In this document: positions 21,214 through 31,080 of the stretch, one piece after another
How the letters are laid out: every line of letters starts with the position of its first letter
Position numbering within the stretch: position 1 is the stretch's first letter
Source: Herbinix sp.
GTDB taxonomy: Bacteria > Bacillota > Clostridia > Lachnospirales > Lachnospiraceae
NCBI GenBank assembly: GCA_029256105.1
Contig: JAQSYO010000008.1
Location: 1 to 64,000, forward strand
Direction: 5' to 3'
DNA length: 64,000 nt
Made by a program: the position numbers and the translations under genes
The notes under the pieces: generated by a model
Told to the model about the DNA's origin: nothing
The model's database searches: none
The model's input: the letters and a program-made list of their open reading frames with translations, nothing else

Positions 21214-21684
21214 ATGCCAATCCAGGGAAAATTATTATCTTATGGTGATGATCTATCAGAAGTATTTACAATTCGAAGAAAGGTATTTGTTGAGGAAAAG
21301 CAAATACCGGAAGAGAAAGAATTTGATAATTATGATGCTGAAGCAATGCATGTTGTGGTCTATGAAGAAGAAGGTAATAAGAAAGCAGTTGCAACAGGTA
21401 GAATTGAATATAATGGACAAGACTGCCGAATTGGACGTGTTGCTGTACTGGAAGAATATCGAGGAAAGAGATATGGAGATTTTGCTGTTCGTATGTTACT
21501 AAATAGGGCTTTTATGGCAGGAATTAAGGAAGTTACAATTACAAATGAAGTAACCCTCGAGCCATTTTTTAGCAAAATTGGTTTCCGTAGAGTAAAAAAT
21601 GAAATGGATGAAACAGGTTTAAAATTTTGTATTATGAATATTAATGCTAATGATATGACAACTTTATGCAATAAAGAGGTTTAA
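21214..21684 (+). CDS. GNAT-family N-acetyltransferase
   Basis: A 156-residue acetyltransferase. FTIRRKVFVEEKQIPEEKEFD and the acetyl-CoA site RVAVLEEYRGKRYGDFAVRML (V..EYRGKRYG, residues about 73-93) resemble the ElaA/YjcF group. ATG 21214 has GAAGGGAG at good spacing; the in-frame TTG at 21196 lies upstream of that site and is unlikely. The substrate cannot be told from sequence. It closes the mnmE-mnmG-rsmG cluster, 23 bp after rsmG. Confidence 0.85.
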   Translation: MPIQGKLLSYGDDLSEVFTIRRKVFVEEKQIPEEKEFDNYDAEAMHVVVYEEEGNKKAVATGRIEYNGQDCRIGRVAVLEEYRGKRYGDFAVRMLLNRAFMAGIKEVTITNEVTLEPFFSKIGFRRVKNEMDETGLKFCIMNINANDMTTLCNKEV

Positions 21685-21849
21685 ATATAGTGAATTGTAT
21701 TCATTGTTTAAAAAAATCCTTTTAAAATACTAATTTATGTTATATGATATATTTATCAATAAATTCCTATAAATTACTAAAAATGTGATTTATTTATAGG
21801 AAAGGTGATAAAATTATTGTTGCCTCAACATAGAAAGGAAGACTATATT

Positions 21850-22953
21850 ATGTATGACAACAATGGAAATAAAGAAAATCTCGAAGAAAATTCAATCTAT
21901 GATAAAAAAGCTGCAAGTATATTATTAAAGGATCTTGTTATTGAGTTTGATGAAAAACTTTATACAATAAAAGTCCAATTAAAATATCAAATGAATTTAC
22001 TTAAGGAAAAAGAGCTGGAGCTGACTGAAAAAGAACGTACGAAGGTTCATAATCTTGACTTGTTTTCACCTATTTATAGTAAATCACATGATACAAAAGA
22101 AATATATATTGTTATAGAGCAATTAAAGCAAAAGATTGAAGAACTCAATTTAGAACAGAAGTCACTTATAGATAAAATTGCAGGATTAAAAGTTGCTGCC
22201 CATCTAATTGATAACATGGAAATTGGCCCTGTTAATCATGAAACGAATAAACATAGCGAAAGTAAGCAGAAACAAAATGATAAAGGCCTTAGCATATTAG
22301 AGGCACAGGAATTTGAAAGGCAGAGAATAGCACGCGAGTTACATGATAGTACGGTACAGAATTTAACAAGTCTGGTTCATAAATCCGAGCTATGTATTAA
22401 GCTTATTGATATAGATTCAATACGTGCCAAATTAGAATTAACTGCAATGTCAAACACAATAAAAACAGTTATAAATGAAATGAGAGGTGTAATATACAAT
22501 CTAAAGCCTATGACATTAGATGATTTAGGTCTTACGATTACAGTCGAGAGATATGCAAATCGACTTATGGACCTATATAATATGCATGTTATAGTACATT
22601 CTAATAATGAAACAAAAGAAATATTGCCGGTCATTAAGTTAACATTATTTCGTATAATTCAAGAGGCATGCGTTAATGTAATTAAACATGCAAATGCTTC
22701 TTTAATTACAATAGATATTAAATATGAAGAACATGATATTACAGTTTTGATTAGGGATAATGGAATTGGTTTTGAAAGTGATAAACTACCGACACAAGTT
22801 TCTGAACAATCATCAAGCTTTGGTTTATCTATAATGAAAGAAAGAATTTCATTATTATCTGGAGCAGTAGATATACAATCTGAAAAAGGGATGGGAACAA
22901 TAGTTACTGTATCCGCACCTTTAACAACTTTCGAGGGGGATAAGAATGAATAA
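21850..22953 (+). CDS. Cytoplasmic sensor histidine kinase, DegS-like
   Basis: A 367-residue kinase without membrane segments. Residues 20-125 are charged and coiled-coil-like, as in the DegS sensor domain. The HisKA_3 box is RQRIARELHDSTVQNLTSL (phospho-acceptor His about 166), and the HATPase domain has ACVNVIKHANAS and IRDNGIGF. ATG 21850 has GGAAG 8 nt upstream; an earlier in-frame GTG (21805) is less likely. The gene overlaps its response regulator by 8 nt, so the two are translated together. The pair resembles DegS/DegU, but the regulon is unknown. Confidence 0.88.
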   Translation: MYDNNGNKENLEENSIYDKKAASILLKDLVIEFDEKLYTIKVQLKYQMNLLKEKELELTEKERTKVHNLDLFSPIYSKSHDTKEIYIVIEQLKQKIEELNLEQKSLIDKIAGLKVAAHLIDNMEIGPVNHETNKHSESKQKQNDKGLSILEAQEFERQRIARELHDSTVQNLTSLVHKSELCIKLIDIDSIRAKLELTAMSNTIKTVINEMRGVIYNLKPMTLDDLGLTITVERYANRLMDLYNMHVIVHSNNETKEILPVIKLTLFRIIQEACVNVIKHANASLITIDIKYEEHDITVLIRDNGIGFESDKLPTQVSEQSSSFGLSIMKERISLLSGAVDIQSEKGMGTIVTVSAPLTTFEGDKNE

Positions 22954-23599
22954 ACCGGTTAATGTTATGATTGCAGATGATCATTCTATGGTTAGAGAAG
23001 GAATTAAACAATTATTAGAATTAGATGGTGATATTAAAGTAATAAAAGAGGCAAATAGTGGTAAACAATGTATCGACTTATTGGATGAGGCGCAAACAGA
23101 TGTTCTGCTATTAGATATTAATATGCCAAATATGAATGGATTACAAGTTCTTCAACATATACGTGAAACAAAAAAGAATGTAAAGGTATTAATACTAACT
23201 ATTCATAATGAAGTAGAATATTTAATGCGTGCAGTTGAAATTGGGGTGGATGGTTATGTATTAAAAGATTCTGATTCCTCAGTATTAAAGAAAGCAATAT
23301 TTTGTGTAAATCGTGGAGAAATATATATTCAACCAGAACTCACACCATTATTAAAAATAAAAATGGAAGAAAAAAATAATAACATAAACAATTATGATGA
23401 AACTTTGACGAAAAGAGAAATTGAAGTATTGAAGCTGTTAGCAGAAGGACTCTTTAATAAAGAAATTGCATACATGTTAGCAATTAGCGAAAAAACTGTT
23501 AAAAATCATGTTTCTAATATATTTAAGAAAATAAATGTATCAGATCGTACGCAGGCTGCCGTATATGCAATTAGAAATAATTTTGTCGAATTATTCTAG
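22946..23599 (+). CDS. NarL/FixJ-family response regulator, DegU-like
   Basis: A 217-residue regulator. The receiver domain has acidic residues D11-D12, phospho-acceptor D57 in LLLDINMPNMNG, and K107 in VLKDSDSS. The LuxR-type helix-turn-helix (about 150-215) has LTKREIEVLKLLAEGLFNKEIA and EKTVKNHVSNIFKKI. It is overlapped by its kinase. A parS site lies 69 bp after its stop codon. Confidence 0.9.
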   Translation: MNKPVNVMIADDHSMVREGIKQLLELDGDIKVIKEANSGKQCIDLLDEAQTDVLLLDINMPNMNGLQVLQHIRETKKNVKVLILTIHNEVEYLMRAVEIGVDGYVLKDSDSSVLKKAIFCVNRGEIYIQPELTPLLKIKMEEKNNNINNYDETLTKREIEVLKLLAEGLFNKEIAYMLAISEKTVKNHVSNIFKKINVSDRTQAAVYAIRNNFVELF

Positions 23600-23662
23600 A
23601 GAATAGTTGTATAGTTGTACATTTAATGTTATTAATATTATCAAAATTTATATAATGATGTA

Positions 23663-23688
23663 AGGAATGTTTCACGTGAAACATTCCT
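23663..23688. promoter_or_regulatory. parS: parS centromere site 1, within a 26-bp perfect palindrome
   Basis: TGTTTCACGTGAAACA (23668-23683) is an exact match to the ParB-binding consensus. The palindrome extends to 26 bp (AGGAA...TTCCT). It lies between the DegU-like gene and the repeat array. Confidence 0.95.
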
Positions 23689-23829
23689 ATTCTTTTGTGT
23701 ATTTTCCCTAAAGAATTATCTAATTAGATGGAATTATAATTTGATTCTATAAGCTCCTCCTGTATAGAAAATAATATACGAAAAATTGTTAATACAAATT
23801 AAAAGAAGCCGAGAAGAATTAATTGACTA
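23689..23829. other. Gene-free DNA between parS 1 and the repeat array
   Basis: AT-rich sequence with no supported reading frame, promoter or terminator. Confidence 0.5.
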
Positions 23830-24345
23830 AAACCCAGTTGAGTATTAATAGTCGATAAAGAATAGTCGAGTAAAGGATAGTCGAGTAAAGGATGTTCTAG
23901 TAAAGGATAGTTGAGTAAAGGATGGTCGAGCAAAGAATAGTCGAGTAAAGGATGGTCGAGTAAAGGATGCTCGAGCAAAGAATAGTTGAGTAAAAGATAG
24001 TCGAGTAAAGGATGTTCTAGTAAAGGATAGTTGAGTAAAGGATGGTCGAGCAAAGAATAGTCGAGTTAAGGATGGTCGAGTAAAGGATGCTCGAGCAAAG
24101 AATAGTCGAGTAAAGGATGTTCGAGTAAAGGATAGTCGAGTAAAGGATGGACGAGTAAAGGATAGCAGAGTAAAAGCAGCAGTCTAGTAAAAGCAGTCGA
24201 GTAAAGGATGTTCGAGTAAAGGATGGACGAGTAAAGGATAGCCGAGTAAAAGCAGTCTAGTAAAAGCAGTCGAGTAAAGGATAGTCGAGTAAAGAATGGT
24301 CGAGCAAAGGATAGTCGAGCAAAGAATAATTGATTAAAGATAGAT
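23830..24345. repeat. 15-bp tandem array with a 120-bp higher-order period
   Basis: The consensus is TCGAGTAAAGGATAG, about 32 copies. Several variant units recur in the same order: 23881-23940 is identical to 24001-24060, and 23941-23990 nearly repeats at 24061-24110, giving a 120-bp (8-unit) higher-order repeat. Toward the right end some units are shortened (AGTAAAAGCAG). Open frames across it (HPLLDYPLL-like peptides on the minus strand) are by-products. There are no spacers of CRISPR type. Confidence 0.92.
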
Positions 24346-25144
24346 GAAGAGTAATAGATTTAATTATATAATTTAATTAGATATAAAGTACAATATAATT
24401 ATATTTATCAAGTTGAGAACTCAGAAGGAAGAAAATGATTACTTTTTTACAGAAAACAATTTAAAGTAATTGAATCAAAATTCAAATAATATAGAGACTT
24501 AACATTTAAATAGACATGCCATTTTAATTGTTAGTATAAAATATTATGCAAGTTTATTTCTCGGAAAACTTTATCAAACAACAATGGTTTACTAAAACTA
24601 ATAGTTACACTTATATGCCTCCATTATAAAAGATATATTCGATTCTAAAAAGTACAAAAGTTTGGTAACTATATAAGGCCTATATAAAGAAGGTTTTTGT
24701 CTTATATAGTAAGTAGTCTTATGCATTTACTTTCATACGATTTTGTACAATAACCCTATAATTATAATTTGACTTTTGATAATTTTTTCTGAATACGGCA
24801 CGATTCATATATAAACGTGATTTACCTCAATTAACCAGATAGTAAGAAAAGTATTTAAGTAAAGAAATATAAAAATTATGCGCTAAAATATAAATATAAT
24901 AAATGGCATTAAATATTATATTAAATATTTAGAATTATTCATATGTAATAGATATTGAATTTGTATATATTTATAAATTATATAAAGTGATATAAGGTGT
25001 TATAAGATGATCTGTAGTTTCTATATAGTTTTTTAAAACGTTGATTAAAATGAATTTTGAATTATATTTATTAATATACGTATGAATATATACTAAAAAC
25101 TTAAGTGGCTTTATTTTGCATTTGATATTTATAGTAAAGCTAAA
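24346..25144. other. Gene-free AT-rich DNA between the array and parS 2
   Basis: About 800 bp with no supported gene, RNA or terminator. It is notably A/T-rich even for this genome, with long runs of TATAT-type sequence (for example 24890-24990). Confidence 0.5.
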
Positions 25145-25160
25145 TGTTTCACGTGAAACA
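25145..25160. promoter_or_regulatory. parS: parS centromere site 2
   Basis: An exact TGTTTCACGTGAAACA, 424 bp before parA. A small open frame on the minus strand here reads NVSRETF only because of the parS sequence. The DNA from 25161 to 25584 is otherwise empty. Confidence 0.95.
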
Positions 25161-25584
25161 TTATATTTAAATTTGTTCATTTGATTTATTAAAATTAATA
25201 AAGAGTTGTCTAAAATAAACATGTCAAGTAAAAATTATAGATCGGATTTAGTCGAAGCTATATAATCAATGAAGTAATTATTAATAATGATTATATTAAG
25301 TCAACTATCTAATAAATCTTGTTAATTATAATTTTGTATATTAGATTATAAGAAATAATATAAAATATAAAAGCAAAATGTTAATAACAAAGCGTAATAA
25401 AGATAAAAATACTTATATTTAATATAAAAGTAGACAGATATCTTAAGAAAGAATGAAAATTCGCTAGATATAATATTCTAAAGATGCTATAATAAGGCTT
25501 ATGTAAGTTTCTACATTTTTAAGGGCTTCTATTGTAATACATTGAATAGAGATATAAGAATCAACTCTGGAAGGGTGGAGTTAT

Positions 25585-26403
25585 ATGGCAAGAATAATAG
25601 CAGTAGCGAACCAAAAGGGTGGAGTCGGAAAGACTACGACGGCCATCAATCTTTCGGCTTGTCTGGCAGAGAAGAACAAAAAAGTTCTTACAATTGATAT
25701 AGATCCGCAGGGGAATACCTCAAGCGGTCTAGGAATTGATAAGAGTAAATTAAAAAATACAATATATCAGATGATGATTGGAGAATGTACACTAGAAGAT
25801 TGTAAAATCAAAACTCCAATTGAATATCTGGATATACTACCTTCGAATGTCAATTTGGCTGGCGCAGAGATTGAATTGATCGGTGTCGAGGGAAGAGAGT
25901 ACATATTAAAGAAGCAAGTTGAAAAAATTAAAGATGATTATGACTTCATTATTATTGATTGCCCTCCTTCTTTAAATACTTTAACAGTGAATGCAATGAC
26001 AACAGCAGATACTGTTTTAGTTCCAATACAATGTGAGTTTTATGCTTTGGAAGGGTTAACTCAATTAATTCATACTATTAATCTTGTAAAACAGAGATTA
26101 AACCCGCAATTGGAAATGGAAGGCGTTGTATTCACGATGTTTGATGCAAGGACTAATCTTTCTCTACAAGTAGTTGAAAATGTAAAGAGTAATTTAAAAC
26201 AGAACATTTATAAAACAATAATTCCAAGAAATGTCCGCTTGGCGGAGGCACCTAGTCATGGTTTGCCAATTAATTTGTATGATTCAAAGTCAGCTGGTGC
26301 CGAAGGATATCGACAATTGGCTATGGAAGTTATTGAGAAGGATGCCTCTGAAATGTATGCTAAAAATGAAATTAGTGAAATCAAGTATCGTAATAAGAAG
26401 TAA
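25585..26403 (+). CDS. parA: Chromosome partitioning ATPase ParA (Soj)
   Basis: A 272-residue deviant Walker ATPase. NQKGGVGKTTTAINLSACLA is the P-loop with the signature lysine (about residues 8-27). DIDPQGNTSSGLGI and DFIIIDCPPSLNTLTVNA follow. It has the chromosomal (small, no N-terminal HTH) form. It drives origin segregation and in Bacillus also controls DnaA. The start has AAGGGTGGAG 4 nt before ATG. parB follows after 297 bp, unusually far for this pair. Confidence 0.95.
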   Translation: MARIIAVANQKGGVGKTTTAINLSACLAEKNKKVLTIDIDPQGNTSSGLGIDKSKLKNTIYQMMIGECTLEDCKIKTPIEYLDILPSNVNLAGAEIELIGVEGREYILKKQVEKIKDDYDFIIIDCPPSLNTLTVNAMTTADTVLVPIQCEFYALEGLTQLIHTINLVKQRLNPQLEMEGVVFTMFDARTNLSLQVVENVKSNLKQNIYKTIIPRNVRLAEAPSHGLPINLYDSKSAGAEGYRQLAMEVIEKDASEMYAKNEISEIKYRNKK

Positions 26404-26700
26404 CCTCAATATTACTTGTAATTCTGTTGTATTTTAATATTTAATAACAAAAACATAAAAAATATACATTGACATTAATAAATCATATATAAATATTTAA
26501 AATGTATTGATTAAATAACTCAAATAATAATCTAAGTCTGTAAACGATATTTATATAAATCTATTTTACAAATACAAATTATTAAGAAACCGTAGGACTA
26601 GATTAAGCTCAAAATGAATTTCTTTTGAACTTAACTATACTAAAATAATATTTGTATAATCTAAATCAAAGTAATACTGCAATACATAAGGAGGATATAT
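26404..26700. other. Gene-free spacer between parA and parB
   Basis: About 297 bp of AT-rich DNA. It ends with the parB ribosome site (AAGGAGG). No clear terminator or promoter could be assigned, so whether parB is co-transcribed with parA is open. Confidence 0.5.
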
Positions 26701-27579
26701 ATGCCTGTTAAAAAAGGGTTAGGAAAAGGTCTTGACATCATGATTCCAGAGCAGATCATTAAAACAGTAGAAGAAAAAGCTGATAATGTTTCACGTGAAA
26801 CATTTATTCATATAAGTGATATAGAACCCAATAAGTCACAGCCAAGAAAAAGATTTGATGAAGATGCATTACAAGAACTAGCAGATTCTATAAAGCAATA
26901 TGGGGTAATACAACCTTTGATATTGCAAAAAAGGGATAAGTTTTATGAAATAATTGCCGGAGAAAGAAGATGGCGTGCCGCTAGATTAGCTGGACTGAAG
27001 GATGTACCCGCTATTATCAAGGATTATAGTCCTCAGGAAGTTGTCGAGATTGCACTAATTGAGAATATACAAAGAGAAGATTTAAATCCAATTGAGGAAG
27101 CGCAAACTTATTATAGGCTAATTCAAGAATTTAATTTGAAGCAGGATGAAGTAGCTGAGCGAGTGTCAAAAAGTAGAGCAGCTGTAACGAACGCAATGAG
27201 ATTGTTGAAATTAGATGATCGTGTTCAACAAATGTTGATTGATGAAATGCTTTCCAATGGACATGCAAGAGCACTACTTGCAATTGAAAACAGTGATAAA
27301 CAATATAACACAGCAAGTAAAATTTTTGATGAGAAATTAAGTGTTCGAGAAACTGAAAAATTAGTTAAGCAAATTATTAATGAAAAACCTCAAAAGGAAA
27401 TAGCAGCAACACAAGAAGATGATTTTATATATCGTGACATTGAAGATAAAATAAGAAATATTATTGGTACAAAAGTATCAATTCATAAAAAGAATAATAA
27501 TAAGGGATCGATTGAGATTGAATACTATTCTACGGAGGAACTTGAGAGAATTATCGATATGTTTAATACAATTGTATAA
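26701..27579 (+). CDS. parB: Chromosome partitioning CTPase ParB (Spo0J)
   Basis: A 292-residue DNA-sliding clamp. The start is KKGLGKGLDIMI. The CTP-binding motifs GERRWRAARLAGLKDVPAII and ENIQREDLNPIEEA lie at about residues 85-135. The helix-turn-helix KQDEVAERVSKSRAAVTNAMRLL spans about 145-170. The C-terminal dimer domain ends at 292. It nucleates on the parS sites and spreads. An exact parS lies inside its own reading frame. Confidence 0.95.
   Translation: MPVKKGLGKGLDIMIPEQIIKTVEEKADNVSRETFIHISDIEPNKSQPRKRFDEDALQELADSIKQYGVIQPLILQKRDKFYEIIAGERRWRAARLAGLKDVPAIIKDYSPQEVVEIALIENIQREDLNPIEEAQTYYRLIQEFNLKQDEVAERVSKSRAAVTNAMRLLKLDDRVQQMLIDEMLSNGHARALLAIENSDKQYNTASKIFDEKLSVRETEKLVKQIINEKPQKEIAATQEDDFIYRDIEDKIRNIIGTKVSIHKKNNNKGSIEIEYYSTEELERIIDMFNTIV
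26787..26802. promoter_or_regulatory. parS: parS centromere site 3, inside parB
   Basis: An exact TGTTTCACGTGAAACA within the parB coding region, where it encodes NVSRETF (about residues 29-35). This position is conserved in several Firmicutes. Confidence 0.95.
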
Positions 27580-27671
27580 GAATAAAAAGATTGATAATAA
27601 GTAAAATAAAATGTAAATATATGTATATACTAAACGTGAGCAAAACAAGATACTAATGGAGGAATTTTCAA

Positions 27672-28184
27672 ATGAACATTACAGATATTATCAATAGTAA
27701 CACTGCTTATATAACATTGGGATTAGCAGGGCTATCTCTTATCCTATTAATTTTTATCATAATCTTAGCATTGAAGCAGAGAAAACTTAATAAAAAGTAT
27801 AAAAAGTTTATGACTGGTGCAAGTGGTGAGAATTTGGAAGGACAGGTAATTGCACGGTTTGCAGATATAGATAAAATGAAAGCGGATACAATTAAAATTA
27901 ATGAAGAGATAGCAAAGATCAAAGAAAATCTCCTAGTTACGTATCAAAAGGTTGGCGTTGTAAAATATGATGCTTTTAAAGAAATGGGTGGAAAGTTAAG
28001 CTTTGTTCTTGCTTTACTTGATAAGAATAACAATGGCATTCTGCTAAATTCTGTACATAGTAGCAGAGAAGGATGTTATACTTATCTGAAGGAAATAATT
28101 AAGGGAGAATCCTTCCTAGAATTATCAGATGATGAGAAGAAAGCTTTAAACCAAGCTATAAGTAGCAGTAATTTTATGGAGTAA
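27672..28184 (+). CDS. DUF4446 family membrane-anchored protein
   Basis: A 170-residue protein with one N-terminal membrane segment (YITLGLAGLSLILLIFIIIL, residues about 14-33). A coiled-coil stretch follows (about 55-95), then a small domain with VGVVKYDAFKEMGGKLSFVLALLDKNNNGILLNSVHSREG-type residues (about 98-150). The family is regularly found directly after parB in Clostridia, but its function is unknown. It begins 92 bp after parB with GGAGG. A role linked to segregation or sporulation is only suggested by context. Confidence 0.85.
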   Translation: MNITDIINSNTAYITLGLAGLSLILLIFIIILALKQRKLNKKYKKFMTGASGENLEGQVIARFADIDKMKADTIKINEEIAKIKENLLVTYQKVGVVKYDAFKEMGGKLSFVLALLDKNNNGILLNSVHSSREGCYTYLKEIIKGESFLELSDDEKKALNQAISSSNFME

Positions 28185-28194
28185 ATTCATTAAA

Positions 28195-28276
28195 TAAAAA
28201 TAGCCAGTATATGAAGTGAACCCCTTAGGTTAGACAAAAAATCTGACCTGAGGGGTTCATTTCATACACGAGCTAT
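28195..28276. terminator. Long palindromic terminator between DUF4446 and adhE (core family copy 1)
   Basis: A roughly 30-bp imperfect stem (28207-28234 with 28241-28268, extended by AATAGC/GCTATT) encloses the core GTTAGACAAAAAATCTGAC (28229-28247). The convergent genes on both sides could use it as a terminator. It is one of four related hairpins in the window. Confidence 0.85.
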
Positions 28277-28374
28277 TTTATCTATCCTTTCCTATTACAC
28301 TAACATATCGGAAAGTACCTAATCAACTAAACAGAAATTTAATCAATTGCGTAAGTAATTACAAAGCAAAATAA

Positions 28375-30993
28375 TTATTTGTCTTTTAGGGGAATATTGC
28401 CTTTACCATAGAAAGATATCATGTAAAGCTCTTCTAATTCAGATACAAGTGGAAGTCTCGGATTAGCAGTAGTACATTGGTCACCAAATGCGAGATCAGC
28501 AAGCATGGGAGCCCTATCTAAGAAATCTTTCTCATCAATACCGTATTCTTGTAAGGTAGAAGGTATTCCTAGATGAAGATTGAGCTCTTCGACATCTTTT
28601 GCTAACATTTCAACAGCGTCGGCATTGCTCTTCGGGCTTTTACCTAGTTTCTTCATTAATTCAAAGATTTTATCTCCCACAATGTAGCTTTCGTATTTTG
28701 GAAATGCTGTAAACTTAGTAGGGCATTCTACACCATTATAACGAATTACATGAGGTAATAAAATTGCATTGGCACAGCCGTGAGGAATATGATATTCACC
28801 ACCTAGTTTATGAGCCAAGGAATGGTTAATTCCTAAGAATGAATTAGTAAATGCCATACCGGCTATTGTAGATGCATTATGCATCTTTTCGCGTGCTGTC
28901 GGGTTATCGCCTCCCTGATCGTAAGAGTCTCTCAAATATTTAAATACCATATCTATGGCATGAATTGCAAGTGCATCGGTATAATCTGAAGCAAGAATAG
29001 AGATATATGCTTCAAATGCATGTGTTAAAACGTCCATACCGGTCCAAGCAGTAGATTTCTTCGGAACACTCATTACAAAGTCAGGATCAATAATTGCAAC
29101 ATCCGGAGTTAATTCGTAATCTGCAAGTGGATATTTTTTATTCTCTACCTTATCAGAAATAACTGCGAATGAAGTTACCTCTGAGCCAGTACCGGAGGTA
29201 GTTGGAATTGCAACAAACTGTGCTTTTTTACCTAAAAGAGGGAACTTATAGGTACGTTTACGGATATCTAAGAACTTCAAAGACATATTCTTGAAATCTG
29301 CTGTTGGATCTTCATAGAATAGCCACATACCCTTCGCTGCGTCGATTGCAGAACCACCACCGAGTGCAATAATTACGTCAGGGTTAAATTTGTTCATTTC
29401 TTCAACGCCTTTTAAAATTGTTTCAAGGCTTGGATCGGGTTCAACTTGATCGAAAATTTGGCAATGTACATAATCCGTACGTTTTCTTAATTGGTAGAGA
29501 ACCTTGTTTACATAACCTAATTGAGTCATAGCAGGGTCGGTAACGATAAAGGCTTTCGTTATTCCGGGCATTTTAGCTAAATATGCGGTTGAGCCGGACT
29601 CAAAATAGATTTTACTCGGTACCTTAAACCATTGCATATTAATCCTCCTCTTCGCTACACGCTTGTAATTTACTAAATCTACAGCGGATACATTATGAGT
29701 AGTTGAATTACCACCATATGAACCACAGCCAAGAGTAAGGGAAGGCATATTGGTATTATATAAATCACCGATTGCACCATGAGTAGAAGGTGAATTTACA
29801 AGAATACGACCGGTTCTCATTCTAGATGAAAATGTATTAATTACGGTGTTATCATTGGAGTGAATAACGGAGGAATGACCTAGGCCACCAAGTTCAATCA
29901 TTTTCTCGCACAGCTGGAAGCCTTTTTCTAAGGTTTGAGCTTTTATAACAGCTAGTACTGGAGAGAGTTTCTCTTTTGATAGCGGATGATCAGGACCTAC
30001 ACCCTCTAATTCGGTACATAAAATCTTAGTTTGTGGAGGGATAGTAATTCCAGCTAGTGCTGCAATTGCAACAGGGGGTTGACCTACGATGGCTGGATTA
30101 ACGTTGCCGGTAGTAGTATTTATTACAACAGGCTCAAGAAGTTTAATTTCTTCCTTTGTTGCAAAATAACATCCTGCCTTTTTCATTAATTCAACCACTT
30201 CGGCATATACGGGAGCTTCAATGATAGCTGCCTGTTCCGAAGCGCAAATCATTCCATTGTCAAAAGATTTTGATAATACTAAGTCATTTACTGCACGTTT
30301 TAAGTTAGCTGTTTTCTCAATAAAGCAAGGAACGTTACCAGGACCTACACCAAGTGCGGGTTTACCACAAGAATATGCTTGTTTCACCATTCCGGAGCCG
30401 CCAGTTGCAAGAATCATAGATACATCCGGGTGGTTCATTAATTCTCTGGTTGCATCGATAGATGGATATTCAATCCATTGGATGCAGTTTTTAGGTGCAC
30501 CTGCTTTCACTGCAGCTTCGTAAAGAGCCTTTGCAGATTCTTTGGAACACTGTTGTGAACTCGGGTGGAAACCAAAGATAATAGGATTTCTTGTTTTTAT
30601 ACAGGTTAAACATTTGAACATAGTGGTTGAGGTAGGATTGGTAACCGGGGTTACACCTGCAACAATACCAACGGGCTCTGCCACTATCATATAATCTTCT
30701 TCTTCATTGTCTTCTATAATACCCACTGTCTTTTGGTATTTTATGGAATGCCATACGTATTCGGTTGCAAATATATTTTTAGTAATTTTATCTTCATAAA
30801 TGCCTCTGCCGGTTTCTTCAACTGCTAACTTAGCGAGGAATTGTTGTTTTGCAAGACCTGCTAAAGCCATTTCATGGACTATATTATCAATTGTCTCTTG
30901 ATCAAAGGTTAAAAATTCATTTAATGCCACGAGAGCATTTTTAACTAAGCTATCTACATGTTCCTTCGGGGTGGGTTGCGTTATCTTTGACAT
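28375..30993 (-). CDS. adhE: Bifunctional acetaldehyde-CoA/alcohol dehydrogenase AdhE
   Basis: An 872-residue fermentation enzyme that reduces acetyl-CoA to ethanol in two NADH-dependent steps. The N-terminal aldehyde dehydrogenase half has GGSGMVKQAYSCGKPALGVGPGN and the catalytic cysteine in SFDNGMICASEQA (about residue 250). The C-terminal iron alcohol dehydrogenase half starts near 455. It has ALGGGSAIDAAKGMW, PTTSGTGSEVTSFAVI and the iron histidines in HAFEAY and GINHSLAHKLGG...HG. ATG 30993 is preferred to 31002 because GGAGG is 9 nt upstream of it. Two Rex-type operators flank its promoter. Confidence 0.97.
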   Translation of the reverse strand: MSKITQPTPKEHVDSLVKNALVALNEFLTFDQETIDNIVHEMALAGLAKQQFLAKLAVEETGRGIYEDKITKNIFATEYVWHSIKYQKTVGIIEDNEEEDYMIVAEPVGIVAGVTPVTNPTSTTMFKCLTCIKTRNPIIFGFHPSSQQCSKESAKALYEAAVKAGAPKNCIQWIEYPSIDATRELMNHPDVSMILATGGSGMVKQAYSCGKPALGVGPGNVPCFIEKTANLKRAVNDLVLSKSFDNGMICASEQAAIIEAPVYAEVVELMKKAGCYFATKEEIKLLEPVVINTTTGNVNPAIVGQPPVAIAALAGITIPPQTKILCTELEGVGPDHPLSKEKLSPVLAVIKAQTLEKGFQLCEKMIELGGLGHSSVIHSNDNTVINTFSSRMRTGRILVNSPSTHGAIGDLYNTNMPSLTLGCGSYGGNSTTHNVSAVDLVNYKRVAKRRINMQWFKVPSKIYFESGSTAYLAKMPGITKAFIVTDPAMTQLGYVNKVLYQLRKRTDYVHCQIFDQVEPDPSLETILKGVEEMNKFNPDVIIALGGGSAIDAAKGMWLFYEDPTADFKNMSLKFLDIRKRTYKFPLLGKKAQFVAIPTTSGTGSEVTSFAVISDKVENKKYPLADYELTPDVAIIDPDFVMSVPKKSTAWTGMDVLTHAFEAYISILASDYTDALAIHAIDMVFKYLRDSYDQGGDNPTAREKMHNASTIAGMAFTNSFLGINHSLAHKLGGEYHIPHGCANAILLPHVIRYNGVECPTKFTAFPKYESYIVGDKIFELMKKLGKSPKSNADAVEMLAKDVEELNLHLGIPSTLQEYGIDEKDFLDRAPMLADLAFGDQCTTANPRLPLVSELEELYMISFYGKGNIPLKDK

Positions 30994-31013
30994 AATAAAC
31001 ATCCTCCTTTTTA

Positions 31014-31031
31014 TTGTTAAAAATTTAACAC
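31014..31031. promoter_or_regulatory. Rex-type operator downstream of the adhE promoter
   Basis: TTGTTAAAAATTTAACAC matches the Rex consensus TTGTTAA-N4-TTAACAA at all but the last position. It lies between the -10 box and the adhE ribosome site, where a bound repressor would block transcription. Rex senses NADH/NAD+ and represses adhE in other Clostridia. Confidence 0.75.
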
Positions 31032-31046
31032 AATGGTTATGACATG

Positions 31047-31075
31047 AATATAACAGAAAAAATTGTATTTGTAAA
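31047..31075 (-). promoter_or_regulatory. Promoter of adhE
   Basis: On the minus strand TTTACA (31075-31070) is followed after 17 bp by TATATT (31052-31047). It is flanked on both sides by Rex-type palindromes. Confidence 0.65.
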
Positions 31076-31080
31076 TAACA

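Noticed and set aside
23799-24053. 84-codon minus-strand frame of HPLLDYPLL repeats
   Set aside because: A by-product of the 15-bp array beside parS, with no start signal.
23830-24345. CRISPR array
   Set aside because: Units are directly adjacent with no unique spacers, and no cas genes are present.
24971-25222. 83-codon minus-strand frame containing NVSRETF, like the ParB N-terminus
   Set aside because: The similarity comes only from the parS sequence it covers; the rest is unlike ParB and there is no ribosome site.
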